64,000 bases of DNA. It comes from Zygnema cylindricum. Lineage: Eukaryota > Streptophyta > Zygnematophyceae > Zygnematales > Zygnemataceae. Below, one piece after another: positions 46,529 through 58,952 of this stretch; the stretch's first letter is position 1; every line of letters starts with the position of its first letter. A program made the translations under genes and the position numbers. The DNA is taken from the NCBI GenBank assembly GCA_037447655.1, contig JBBHKE010001088.1:20195-84194 (forward strand), given 5' to 3'. The notes below the pieces were generated by a model. That model worked only from the letters and a program-made list of their open reading frames with translations, searched no databases and was not told where the DNA came from.

Positions 46529-49456
46529 TGTAGAAATTAATGGTCTTTTTTAAGTATTTTCTAGGTTTGAATAGAAATATAGAAAGAAGCCGAGGCAGTC
46601 TACCTCTAACTTCTCTCTCCAACTCTCAAACTTGTCGGAGTCACTGAGAAATTGGAGAGGAAGCTAGAGCCATGGCTACCTAGGCTATCCAGAGGTTTAC
46701 GAGATATACATATTAGTTTATTTATGATTTAGAATATATTTATTAAAATATATGTGCCGCCTCCAGGATTTGATCCTGAAACCTGCCGGCCGCTAATCAG
46801 CCGGTAGCCGGTAGTTCTAACCGTTATGTCTAGAGATAGTGTTACGTATAATACGGATTGGTAATTAATTAAATAATAATACGTAGAATAGTTCATTTAA
46901 CTGAAATAGTTTTACGGGAGACATAGATCTTGTATTGTAAAAGTACGGATTACGGTATGGATAAGAAACCAATACCGCGCATTTATTTCTTTACCGAAAC
47001 GAATACCGCGCATGTATTTATTACGTCTACAATAAAATGTGAATTTTAATCGGACGGCCGGAATTTTACGCCGAGATCGCGGAAGAAATTTCGGCGGTTT
47101 TTGATCATAGCCACATCCGATGACACGTGGCGAAATGGCATTGGATCGCAGCATCTCCGAGGATTAAGAGAAATCCGTATATACCACGTGTCGACATTTA
47201 GGCCATGTCGTACAATGTCCGTACATAAAGTACATCGGCAACTGTACTTTTGTGTACGGAGGAGTAATCTGATTGGCTCCGTACATTAGTAGATAGAGTC
47301 TGTGAGAGAGATAGGACTTAGAAAAATTAGGAGATAGGACCCTCTTTCCCAGAGAGCTTCTGTACAAAAGGTCAACTTTGACCCTCCATAACTTACTGCT
47401 CAGGGGAGCAAATTCAGAGATTCTTTTTGCTATCGACTCAAGAGAGTCTTGCCTTCAAAAGTGTGAAGTTGGTCAGGTTATTGTCTACCAGGGTGGCACT
47501 TATTTTTGCTGAAACACAAAGGGGTCAGGATTATCCTAGAGGCTTCTTGGAAGCTGTCCACTCTGAGGACTTATGGAGGTCTCAGAGTTTCACATTATGG
47601 GCCCACCCTCTAGGGTATCAATATTTAATGGAACTAGATTCATATACTGGGAAAGTATGATGATAGGAGCTCTATGCCAAAAAAGGTTTTGGGGGATAGT
47701 GAGTGGACGGTTGGAGCGTCCATCAAGTCTTGGAATTCCTCCAGGGTTTGGAGGAAGCAGATTCACCATGAAAGAGGATCCACCTTCAACGAAGGAAACA
47801 AAAGAAGGAGAGGTGGTGGACAAAGGAAAGGAGAAGGAGGCAACCACACCAATAGCAACTGGTTCGGCATTCATGTCACCTATTCCGAGGAACGAGGAGA
47901 ATGATACTAAAACCTGGGACTTCAACAATATGGTGGCAAAGCACTTCATCCTACGCCATATCACTCAAGGACTTCCATGTCCTCATTTGCAGGTAGAAAG
48001 GGAATCCGATCTTCGGATGGCTCTCATAGAGATGTACGGAAGTGGTACGATTCAGCAACAACAGTTGGCTGATCAAAAAGTTAAGGAGTATCTATACAAA
48101 GGGGGGAAGATGTTGGATTCTTGCAATGAGCTTGCTACACTTTTCATGGAGCTAGAGACCGGTCGCAAACTATGGGGGGAGGGAGCAGAAAAATCAGACC
48201 GACGAGTTCGGACCAAGGGCTCCCAAAGGTTTATGTCATTTTTGTAAGAAACCTGGGCACTATATGGCAGAGTGCACTAAGCTAACCAAGCTTCTGTTAA
48301 AAGAGGGGCAGACCGGTGGTACATTGAGAGGGAAAAAAAAGGCCCTTGTCACACAGGTACTTGAGGCGGAATCCGAGGACGAGGACGATGAGCTCCTTTT
48401 AGATGAGGAGTTGGAGGCGAAAAACGAGGTCGAAATTCCACGAAGGCAGAAATGTGCTTACGGTGGATTGAAAGGTGAAGCAGGCTGGATTGTAGATTCA
48501 GGTGCCTCCATGCACATGTGTAAGGATAGGCACCAATTCACTAAGATAAGAAAGATTCCCACCGTAAAGATAGAGAACGGGTATGGGAGGATAGTCACCA
48601 CTACTCTTGTAGGATCGGTAGATTTGAAAGTGTTAGTAGAAGGAAAGACATCCATAGTAACATTCTACGATATATTGTTTATTCCGGGGTTGAACAAAAA
48701 CCTCATCTCTGCATCTGTATTAGATGATAAGGGTTTTTTTACCAGCACTAGGGAAGGAGTCTTTACTGCTAGTTTTGAGGAAGATGTCTATTTCATTGCT
48801 GAGAAAGGTAGCCATGGGATGTTTAGGTTGGTTTTAAGTAATGAAACGAAGAAACTTTATTATGCTGGTGTTCATGATATTATGTTGTGGCATAAAAAGC
48901 TTGGGCATGTGAATCTAGATAAGTTAAAAGAGATGAAAAAGATGTGAGTGGTGGAAGGGATTAAGTTTAGTGAGAGTGATAACATAAGTGATTGTAGTGG
49001 ATGTGCTCAAGGTAAAACACTCAGATTACCCTTTCCTAAAACAACCACCTATAAGGGAGAAAATATTTCTAGATCTAGTACACACAGATATTTGGGGACC
49101 GGCTAAAGTGCCCTCAGCAAAAGGAAGAGATTTATGATGACTATCACTGATGATTAGTCTCGGTATTCCCGAGTGTATTTTTTGAAAAACAAGTCCGAAG
49201 CTCTGGATTGTTTTAGACAATATAAAGCATGGAGCGAAAAACTCCATGAAACTCCAATCAAGAGAATAAGGAGTGACAATGGTGGAGAGTATACTTCTAA
49301 CCAGTTTGAGGATTTTCTGAGGGAAGATGGGGTCCAACACCAAAAGACAGTTCCAGAAAACCCGGAACATAATGGGGTAGCTGAAAGGTCAAATAGAATA
49401 CTAAGTGATAGTGGTAGAAGTATGTTGTCAGATAAGAAGATAGGAAAAGGATTTGG
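46529..49456 (+). mobile_element. B4, 3'-truncated B-type copia
   Basis: 5' LTR (46529-47592, 1064 bp), primer-site remnant CATTATGGGCCCACC (47593-47607), Gag, protease and integrase, then a sudden junction to minus-strand E sequence at about 49456. No 3' LTR. Confidence 0.87.
47573..49456 (+). pseudogene. Gag, protease and integrase of B4, broken
   Basis: Gag starts MEVSEFHIMGPPSRV with its ATG in the LTR and is open for 224 codons. An internal deletion of roughly 250 bp after LFMELET fuses it out of frame to the pre-knuckle region. The CCHC knuckle (CHFCKKPGHYMAEC) is at about 48236-48275 and protease IVDSGASMHMCKDR at about 48487. Pre-integrase LWHKKLGHVNLDKL is at about 48886, and the integrase core RSDNGGEYTS at about 49270. 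Stops at about 48945 and 49130-49160. Confidence 0.87.
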
Positions 49457-52275
49457 GCATCTCATCATTTAATCCATCTTTCTTTCTCCGGACTATTCAC
49501 TGCCTCTGAGTAAGACTGAGGCTCATCAGGGTGAGATAGCTTAGTTACCTTATGAGCGGCTTGTTTTTCCTGTAATCTTTTGCTGCTCCTCCTTCCTCCC
49601 TCAAACTCCAAAGCTGGAATGGATGGAAGTCTTAGATTTCTTCTCACTCTCTCATCGGCTCCCCTGTCCATGGAAACCGGTTTTTGTCCCACTTCTTATA
49701 TCTCCTCGAAGTCCATAGGAGTATGTGAGGTTTCCTGTGAGTCTCCTGTATCTTGGATCTCCCCTGAATCTGTAATCACGGTTTCACTCATGTCCCTTTC
49801 GGGAACGACCGAGTTCTCCTCACTTTCGGACTCAAATCCGATTCTTATCTTCTTTGTATATTTGAAGGGGTCAAATGACTTCCCTTCATCCATGACAACT
49901 AGGTGTTTGTCCACAATAATATCTTTCTTTGGTAAGTCATAGACTATATATCCCTTAACATCCTCATCATATCCCACAAAGTATCCAGGTTTTCCCTTAG
50001 CATCTAGTTTCCAGTTTTTCCTATCCGTGTCAAGACTGTAAACTTGGCTACCGAATACTTTAAGGTGTGAGATATCTGGTTTCCTTCCAAACCATCTCTC
50101 ATAAGGTGTCACTCCCTTTACAACTGAGGTAAGGACTCTATTCTTAATGTAGTTAGCACAGTTCAATACTTTCTGCCCAAAATCTCTTTCCTATTTTCTT
50201 GTCAGCCAACATACTGCATGCACTATCTCCTAGTGTTCGATTCAACTGCTCAGCTACCCCATTTTGTTCCGGGTTATATGGTACAGTTGTTTGGTGCTGC
50301 ACTCCCTCATCTCTCAGATATTCCTCAAACTGGTTAGAGGTATATTCCCCCCCATTGTCACTCTTAATCCTCCTAATGGGGGTTTCATGAAACTTCTCAC
50401 TCTAAGCTTTATATTCTTTGAAGTAAGTTGATGCTTCAGACTTTATTTTCAGAAAGTTGACTCTAGAGTATCTAGACGAATCATCGGTTATTGTCATCAT
50501 AAACCATTTTCCTCCAACCGAAGGTACTTTTGCAGGTCCCCAAATATCTATGTGGACCAAATCTAACACTTTATCACCTCTATATGTGGCGACTTTGGGA
50601 AAGGAAGTCTGTGAGCCTTACCTTGAGCACAGCCACTACAATCATCCATCATTTCATTATCCCCAACCTGAATGCCTTCTACTACCCCAAACTTTTTCAT
50701 TTCCCTCAACCTATCAAAATGCACATGCCCCAACCGCTTATGCCAAATCATCAGCTTAGGAACACCAACATAGTAAGCATTCTTCTTTTCATTACTCAGG
50801 TTAAGCCTAAACATTCCTTGGCTACCGTTATCTACCGTGAAGTAAACTTCATCCCCATACTTAGCTGTAAAGACTCCCTTTCTGGTGAAGGTATCAAACT
50901 CTTTGTCATCTAACACAGACGTAGAGACAAGATTTTAACTCAGCTGAGGAATGAAGAGTACATCTGAGAATGTAAGTATAGAAGTCTTACCCTCCACTAA
51001 GACTTTCAGATCTACTGATCCCACTAGATCTGTAGTAACCACTCTCCCATCCCCATACTCTATCTCTACAGTAGGTATCTTTCTTAGCTTAGTGAAGAGT
51101 TCTTTATCACGACACATATGCATGGATGCACCTGAGTCGATGATCCATCCTTCTTGTGGAGCTTCCTGAATTGCTCCAAGGGCACACTTATGTCTCGGAG
51201 GGATCTCCTTCTCCTCCAGACTCTCGTCAAGAAGAAGCTCCCCATCCTCTTCAGAGGACTCATCCTCGGTTTCTCCTGTCACTTTAGTACCCACAAGTGT
51301 CTATTTATTCCCTCCCGAAAAACCTCCTCGGCGGTTTTCTTGGAGCCTCAGCTCCGTCAGCTTGATACAATCTGCGATGAAGTGCCTTGGCTTTTTGCAA
51401 AAATGACAAAGACTCTTTGGGGGCCTCAGTCCCCTAAGATTTATCTCTTTCCCCTCTATAAGGTTTCTTCGGGTCCTTCCCACATCCGTCCCCTCCTGCT
51501 GCTAGAGCTTGAATGCTCTTTCCTCCTCTCCTAATCTCCATTGTGTTTTCCTGCCCAAGTATCATTCTAACCACTATTTTCCATTTCTATTAACTATCAC
51601 GCATTTCCTGTACTCGGTACACTATGTTCTCAAACTCATTTGGTGACTTCATGATAAGAGTGTTAACTTTCATTTTCATTGTGCCTCTCCACCCGGCACT
51701 TTCCATCTCCATATACAAACAAGAAAGATCATTACAGTAATCTAACATCTTTCCTCCTTTATAAGTGTAACTCACTAGTTTTTGCTCAGCCAACTGGAGC
51801 TCCTGAATAGTTCCTGGTCTATAAATCTCCACCAAACTCACCCACAACTCCTCGGCTTTGTAAATGTGAAGATGAGGGGTGGCCAAGGCTAGAGTGAGGT
51901 GCCTCAGAATGAAGAGTTTGGCAGCCATGTTTACATCCTCCCACATTTGAGTATCGTTCTCCACGGTCATCACGGTCGCCACTCCCGATACTCTGGCAAT
52001 AGGAGTGAGGGGTGTCTCGTTCCCTTTTCGGACACACTGCTGTCCCCATCATCTGCCTCCTCCGCTGAGGCAGCCGTTGCTGTAGGAAACCTTACTTCTC
52101 CAAATCCTGATGGAGTTCCCGAAGGTGGACGTTTCACTTGTCCACTGACGATACCCCAGTATCGTTTTTCACACAAAGCTCCCATCATTATGGCTTCCTA
52201 ATAGATGAACCCAGATCCATTGAATGTGGGCACCCAAGAGGGTAGGCCCATAACGTGCAATTCTGTGTCCTCCAT
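49457..52275 (-). pseudogene. Gag, protease and integrase of E2, broken
   Basis: Gag ATG at 52275; a stop replaces Trp in SGFIYW. Capsid-like region about 51600-51980, CCHC knuckle CHFCKKPRHFIADC at about 51370-51410. Protease IIDSGASMHMC intact at about 51115-51150. Pre-integrase MIWHKRLGHVHFDRL is at about 50710-50760 and integrase SDNGGEYTSN at about 50330-50370. Stops after SLE and in FEEI* are shared with E3. Confidence 0.87.
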
Positions 52276-52578
52276 TGGACTACAGAATACAAGAAGCCTC
52301 TAGTTAGTTATAAACTCACCCACTTTCAATGAAAATCACTGCTACCCAAATTTACAAGCAGACAATTTGACTACACCCATGTGCAGCCTGGACTCCCCTG
52401 AGTCCGTAGAAAAAGAAATCTCTGAAAACACCCAACCAAGCGATAAATTATAGGGTGGCAAAGATGCCAATTTATACAAACTCTCAAAGAGAGAGAGGAC
52501 AATCTACCTAATTTTTCTAAGTCTTAGTTTTTCCTAGTTCTCTCTCACAGCCCCTATCTATTGCCTTTACGAACCAAT
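52253..52578 (-). repeat. Partial 5' LTR of E2
   Basis: It starts TGCAATTCTGTG (plus strand) like the E3 LTR and follows it to ccaat at 52578, where the next E LTR starts anew. The remaining two-thirds is absent on both sides of E3. Confidence 0.83.
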
Positions 52579-53625
52579 TGCAATTCTATATTCTCCATTG
52601 GACTACAGAATACATAAAGCCTCTAGATGGTATTTAACTAACCCACTTCAAGCCACAACCACTGTAGCTCAAGGAGGCAAACTGACAATTTGACTGTACC
52701 CCTGTACAGCATGGACTCCCCTGAGTCTGTAGGAAAAAAAATCTCTGAAAACGCCCAACCAGACGATAAGTTATGAGGCAGTTAAAATGCGAATTTGTAC
52801 AAACTCTCAAAGAGATAGAGGACTATCTACCTAATTTTTCTAAGTCTTAGTTTTTCCTAGTTCTCTCTCACAGCCCCTATCTATTGCTTGTACGAACCAA
52901 TCATAACACTGTACAGTACCAGAAAGTACTACAGCCGATGTACTTTCTGAACGGCCTTTGTACGACAAGGCCATTAAGCGGACGCGTGTCCATTTTCCAC
53001 TCGTCCGTACGTTCCTCGGAATTCCTGCAATCGAATATCGTCTCTCCACGTGGCGCCAAGTCATGCCACATCACTAAATGCCAAAGTGACCATTCCGGGA
53101 TTTCGGCGATGATGTGCCCCGTTAGATTTGACGCGAAATTTTAACCTCAGTCGCAATAAATATTTGTGCGATATTTGTTTCGCTATCGAAACAAAATGCG
53201 CGATATCCGTTTCAAATGAGTACAGCATTTCGTACTTTGTAAAACTGCATCTATGGGTGCCGTAAAGAGTTTCAGTTAAATGATTTCTGTATAACACAAT
53301 AATTTAAATATTAATGAAACCCTATATCACCTAACAGACTTCTACAACAGACTGGTTTGAGCTAACGGCTACGCCGCGCTCTGCCGGTCGGGGGTTCGAG
53401 TCCTGCAGGACTCAACCTTTTGTTGAGAGTGACTTAAGTCACTCTTTAATCCAACCTATAGAGCTGAGGCAACCATGGCTCCATTGCTCTCTCTCTCCTT
53501 TAGTGACTACAACAAGTATGGGGGCGAGAGACAAGAGATGGAGGCAGGCTGCCTACATTTTCTTTATATGTTTTCCGCTAATTAATTTAGACCTAGAAAA
53601 TACAATAAAACTACTTAATTCAACA
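52579..53625 (-). repeat. 3' LTR of E3
   Basis: 1047 bp, plus strand TGCAATTCTATA to AATTCAACA, followed by ctccccttattttctag (complement of the polypurine tract). A palindrome gatatttgtttcg/cgaaacaaaatgc is at about 53168-53202. Confidence 0.88.
53349..53417 (+). other. tRNA-like segment in E3 3' LTR
   Basis: The segment gactggtttgagctaacggctacgcc is followed by a perfect B-box-like ggttcgagtcc (53393-53403) inside cgggggttcgagtcctg, which can form a T-arm. Confidence 0.58.
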
Positions 53626-53826
53626 CTCCCCTTATTTTCTAGTCTAATTTTAACTTTTCTTTTAATCCACATTTTTCCCTACAATATTTGAACTTTGGAG
53701 AGGGCACACGTTTGTTCATCATGTCACCAACCATTTCCTCATCAGATCTATATACAAGATTCACTATTTTATTCTCCACTTTTTCTCTTACAAAACTTAA
53801 TCTTATGTCCATATTTTGAGATTCAT

Positions 53827-54752
53827 TGTTGAATCGCGCGAAGTGACGCTTCGCGTGTACTTATTGAAATGGAGATGTTTCGTGCGAGTACTTCGCACGA
53901 TTGGATTTGTGACGGTTTGATTCGGACGTCACTTATATATTGGTTTGGCGGCGAAACGTACGACCTCGTTTCGCGCCTACATGTACTTTTGGAGTTTGGT
54001 ACATTTGGAGTAAATGTTGTTTGGCGCCGAAACGTACGACTTCGTTTCGTGTCAATATTTGATGAGTCAGCGAACGTTTCGTTTCGCGTGACTTTTTTCG
54101 TTTCGCGTGACTTTTGTTTTGCGTGCGCAGGTGTTTGATTTTGCGTGCATGTGTGTTTGTGAAGCGACACGTATAAAGCCAACTTTTGGAGTTAGTCGTT
54201 TCGAAGGAAGAAGCGCGTGCGCCTTCCTTCGTGGAACTTTCATTGCAGTGTGCGGCAGTTAGATAAGGACAGACTTTGTCGCTACGCTAAGTCTTGCTTG
54301 TCTTACCTTGTTGTCTCTTAATGTAGAGTTGCAAGTATACATGTTGCATAATTCAGCTGCAGAGTTATCCTTGTATTAGCTTTGGATCAATTGAGGAGAA
54401 AAGATGTAGATCCTTTGTGATCGATTAAGAGAGAGGGGAAGATCCTTTGTGATCAATTAAGAGGTGTTAAGGATCCTTCGTGATCCATTTGGAGAAAAGA
54501 GGTTTTGAGGAGTATGATCATCTTTGGTGATCTTTTAAGAGTGTAGAGTTTATCTTTGAAGAGAGAAGAAGAGGAGAGAAGAGTTGATGTAAAGAGGCTT
54601 CGGCAAGAAACACTTATAATTCTTTTTGGCTGATTATCCTTTTGTCTTTTATGAGCTTCCGCTGTGTGATGTTTTATGTTTCTTTTTGAGCATTTTTTTT
54701 GAGTGAGTTATTTATTTTTGTTAAGTGAAACTATTTATTTTAAGATCCAACA
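53827..54752 (+). mobile_element. H, solo-LTR-like island in E3
   Basis: 926 bp bounded by TGTTGAATCGCG and GATCCAACA, giving LTR-like TGTTG...CAACA ends, but without matching target duplications (ttcat left, ataag right). The left half is rich in gtttcgcg-type words, and cacgtataaagcc at about 54168 could be a TATA box. The right half (54408-54540) has loosely repeated gatcctttgtgatc units. Orientation assumes TG first on the plus strand. No coding similarity is recognised. Confidence 0.5.
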
Positions 54753-54754
54753 AT

Positions 54755-54865
54755 AAGGATAGGGGGAGGGAGAGAGATAGGGATAGGGGGAGGGAGAGAG
54801 ATGAGATTGGGGGAGGGAGAGAGATAGGGATAGGGGGAGGGAGAGAGATAGGGATAGGGGGAGGG
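54755..54865. repeat. 24-bp tandem repeat, about 4.5 copies
   Basis: Unit ggatagggggagggagagagatag, with the third copy starting gattggggg. It is placed directly between island H and the E3 RNase H frame, and read on the minus strand it adds a spurious PSPYPYLS repeat to the RT frame. It replaces the RNase H middle section. Confidence 0.9.
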
Positions 54866-57830
54866 CACTCCCTCCTTCATATACCCTAGTTCATGCAATA
54901 AGGACTTGACCCACATCAACTCTTTCACAGCAGAACAAGACGCCATATACTCAGCCTCCATAGTGGACTGAGCAACCACCTTTTGTTGCTTACTGCTCCA
55001 ACAGCAAGCACCTTCCCCAACATACAACACATACCCAGAAGTGCATCGTCTCATAAGTGCGTCCCCATAACTACCGTCACTCCAAGTAGCGATGTCAGTG
55101 TGCTCCTCTCCCAAATGCAACCATAACTCACTAGTTCCCACCAGATATCTCATGACTATCTTGGCTGCCTCCCAGTCTCTCTTCCTATGATCATTAAGAC
55201 TCCTACTGAGTACTCCAAATGTTGCCACTATGTCCGGTCTCGTACAGTTCATAAAAAATATTAAACTTCCTACGACCTGTCTATAAGGGATAGACTTCAT
55301 AAATTCTCTCTCCTCCGCACTCATCTGATCGTCTAAGATCATCACTCCTCCTTCTATACTCCCATCACTTCCTTTTTTCAAGTCCATGGGAGTGGTACAA
55401 CTGTTAGCATTTTCCATCTGGAATTTCTCAAGCATATTACTTATTACTTTTTTTTGAGTAAGTCTGATAATCTTCTTCCCCCTATCTCTCTCCATTTGAA
55501 TCCCTAAAATATATCTTGCTTCCCCTAAATCCTTCATATCAAATCTCCTTCTAAGATCTTTCTTTAACTTATTGATCTTTTCCAAAGATTTACTCAACAA
55601 AAGCAAATCATCCACATAAATTGCAATAAAAATGACACCATTCTCATCTTCAAACATATAGATAGAATGGTCAGAGCTGATACGGATATATCCCAGACCA
55701 ATAAGAAACTCATCTAGTTTCTTATTCCACTGTCGGGGAGCCTGCTTCAGTTCATATAAGGACTTTATGAGCCTGCAGACTTTGCTCTCTTCTCCTTCTT
55801 CCACAAACCCCTCGGGTTGTCTCATGAAAATTTCTTCGTCTAACTCACCATTAAGAAAAGCAGTCTTCATTTCTATCTGGTGTATCTCCATGTCTTCCGC
55901 TGCAGCCAGACTGAGGTGAATCCTTACTGATGGGAACCGAACAACTGGAGCAAAGGTCTCCTAATAATCAATCCCCTTATTTGGGGTCATCCCCTTTGCT
56001 ATCAATCGAGCCTTACATCTCTAAATGGTATTATCTAGGTTCAGTTCTAGTTTAAATTCACTTTTACACCAAATAGGTTTTCAGTATAGAGGACATTCCG
56101 CTAGTTCCCAAGTATTTGCTTCCATGATAAAAGTCATCTCATCATTTAATCCATCTTTCTTTCTCCGGACTATTCACTGCCTCTGAGTAAGACTGAGGCT
56201 CATCAGGGTGAGATAGCTTAGTTACCTTATGAGCGGCTTGTTTTTCCTGTAATCTTTTGCTGCTCCTCCTTCCTCCCTCAAACTCCAAAGCTGGAATGGA
56301 TGGAAGTCTTAGATTTCTTCTCACTGTCTCATCGGCTCCCTTGTCCATGGAAACCGGTTTTTGTCCCACTTCTTATATCTCCTCGAAGTCCATAGGAGTA
56401 TGTGAGGTTTCCTGTGAGTCTCTTGTATCTTGGATCTCCCCTGAATCTGTAATCACGGTTTCACTCATGTCCCTTTCGGGAACGACCGAGTTCTCCTCAC
56501 TTTCGGACTCAAATCCGATTCTTATCTTCTTTGTATATTTGAAGGGGTCAAATGACTTCCCTTCATCCATGACAACTAGGTGTTTGTCCACAATAATATC
56601 TTTCTTTGGTAAGTCATAGACTATATATCCCTTAACATCCTCATCATATCCCACAAAATATCCAGGTTTTCCCTTAGCATCTAGTTTCCAGTTTTTCCTA
56701 TCCGTGTCAAGACTGTAAACTTGGCTACCGAATACTTTAAGGTGTGAGATATCTGGTTTCCTTCCAAACCATCTCTCATAAGGTGTCACTCCCTTTACAA
56801 CTGAGGTAAGGACTCTATTCTTAATGTAGTTAGCACAGTTCAATACTTTCTGCCCAAAATCTCTTTCCTATTTTCTTGTCAGCCAACATACTGCATGCAC
56901 TATCTCCTAGTGTTCGATTCAACTGCTCAGCTACCCCATTTTGTTCCGGGTTATATGGTACAGTTGTTTGGTGCTGCACTCCCTCATCTCTCAGATATTC
57001 CTCAAACTGGTTAGAGGTATATTCCCCCCCATTGTCACTCTTAATCCTCCTAATGGGGGTTTCATGAAACTTCTCACTCTAAGCTTTATATTCTTTGAAG
57101 TAAGTTGATGCTTCAGACTTTATTTTCAGAAAGTTGACTCTAGAGTATCTAGACGAATCATCGGTTATTGTCATCATAAACCATTTTCCTCCAACCGAAG
57201 GTACTTTTGCAGGTCCCCAAATATCTATGTGGACCAAATCTAACACTTTATCACCTCTATATGTGGCGACTTTGGGAAAGGAAGTCTGTGAGCCTTACCT
57301 TGAGCACAGCCACTACAATCATCCATCATTCCATTATCCCCAACCTGAATGCCTTCTACTACCCCAAACTTTTTCATTTCCCTCAACCTATCAAAATGCA
57401 CGTGCCCCAACCGCTTATGCCTAATCATCAGCTTAGGAACACCAACATAGTAAGCATTCTTCTTTTCATTACTCAGGTTAAGCCTAAACATTCCTTGGCT
57501 ACCGTTATCTGTCGTGAAGTGAACTTCATCCCCATACTTAGCTGTAAAGACTCCCTTTCTGGTGAAGGTATCAAACTCTTTGTCATCTAACACAGACGTA
57601 GAGACAAGATTTTTACTCAGCTGAGGAATGTAGAGTACATCTGAGAATGTAAGTATAGAAGTCTTACCCTCCACTAAGACTTTCATATCTACTGATCCCA
57701 CTAGATCTGTAGTAACCACTCTCCCATCCCCATACTCTATCTCTACAGTAGGGATCTTTTTTATCTTAGTGAAGAGTTCTTTATCACGACACATATGCAT
57801 GGATGCACCTGAGTCGATGATCCATCCTTC

Positions 57831-58952
57831 TTGTGGAGCTTCCTGAATTGCTCCAAGGGCACACTTATGTCTCCGAGGAATCTCCTACTCCTCCCGACTC
57901 TCGTCAAGAAGAAGCTCCCCATCCTCCTTAGAGGACTCATCCTCGGTTTCTCCTGTCACTTTAGTAACCACAAGTGTCTTTTTCTTCCCTCCCGAAAAAC
58001 CTCCTCGGCGGTTTTCTTGGAGCCTCAGCTCCGTCAGCTTGATACAATCTGCGATGAAGTGCCTTGGCTTTTTGCAAAAATGACAAAGACTCTTTGGGGG
58101 CCTCAGTCCCCTAAGATTTATCTCTTTCCCCTCTATAAGGTTTCTTCGGGTCCTTCCCACATCCGTCCCCTCCTGCTGCTAGAGCTTGAATGCTCTTTCC
58201 TCCTCTCCTAATCTCCATTGTGTTTTCCTGCCCAAGTATCATTCTAACCACTATTTTCCATTTCCATGAGCTATCACGCATTTCCTGTACTCGGTACACT
58301 ATGTTCTCAAACTCATTTGGTGACTTCATGATAAGAGTGTTAACTTTCATTTTCATTGTGCCTGTCCACCTGGCACTTTCCATCTCCATATACAAACAAG
58401 AAAGATCATTACAGTAATCTAACATCTTTCCTCCTTTGTAAGTGTAACTCACTAGTTTTTGCTCAGCCAACTGGAGCTCCTGAGTAGTTCCTGGTCTATA
58501 AATCTCCACCAAACTCACCCACAACTCCTCGGCTTTGTAAATGTGAAGATGAGGGGTGGCCAAGGCTAGAGTGAGGTGCCTCAGAATGAAGAGTTTGGCA
58601 GCCATGTTTACATCCTCCCACATTTGAGTATCGTTCTCCACGGTCATCACGGTCGCCACTCCCGATACTCTGGCAATAGGAGTGAGGGGTGTCTCGTTCC
58701 CTTTTCGGACACACTGCTGTCCCCATCATCTGCCTCCTCCGCTGAGGCAGCCGTTGCTGTAGGAAACCTTACTTCTCCAAATCCTGATGGAGTTCCCGAA
58801 GGTGGACGTTTCACTTGTCCACTAACGATACCCCAATATCGTTTTTTACACAAAGCTCCCATCATCATGGCTTCCCAATAGATGAACCCAGATCCATTGA
58901 ATGTGGGCACCCTAGAGGGTGGGCCCATAACGTGCAATTCTGTGTCCTCCAT
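57831..58952 (-). pseudogene. Gag of E3, broken
   Basis: ATG at 58952 in the LTR (MEDTELHVMGPPSRV). Unlike E2, the Trp of SGFIYW is intact. A frameshift lies at about 58690. The middle ORF (58111-58659) contains KAEELWVSLVEIY, YKGGKMLDYC and the run to the knuckle; CHFCKKPRHFIADC is at about 58050-58090. The acidic tail ends with a stop at 57885. Confidence 0.86.

Larger units (their letters stand above)
49457..52578 (-). mobile_element. E2, truncated E-type copia, near-duplicate of E3
   Basis: The minus strand carries part of a 5' LTR (52253-52578), Gag, protease, integrase and the start of the pre-RT linker, ending at 49457. It is nearly identical to 56137-58952 of E3, including shared stops. 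The pol C-terminal half and 3' LTR are missing. Confidence 0.87.
53640..57830 (-). pseudogene. Pol of E3, interrupted
   Basis: Protease and pre-integrase are in one 186-codon segment (57240-57800). The integrase is broken at about 56850-57100. RT and most of RNase H are open at 54740-55891 (IYVDDLLLLSKS; SLIFFMNCTRPD; TSGYVLYVGEGACC; STMEAEYMASCSA). After GYMKEGV the frame runs into a 24-bp repeat. The C-terminal RNase H end (DIRLSFVREKVENK...KLKLD) lies at about 53640-53826 beyond the inserted island. Confidence 0.85.

Noticed and set aside
53823-54182. 119- and 89-codon ORFs in island H as host genes
   Set aside because: They arise from gtttcgcg-type simple words, have no recognised domain, and lie inside an LTR-like segment.
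54740-54900. Proline-rich C-terminal extension of the E3 RT frame as a real domain
   Set aside because: It is the translation of a 24-bp DNA tandem repeat that replaced the RNase H sequence.
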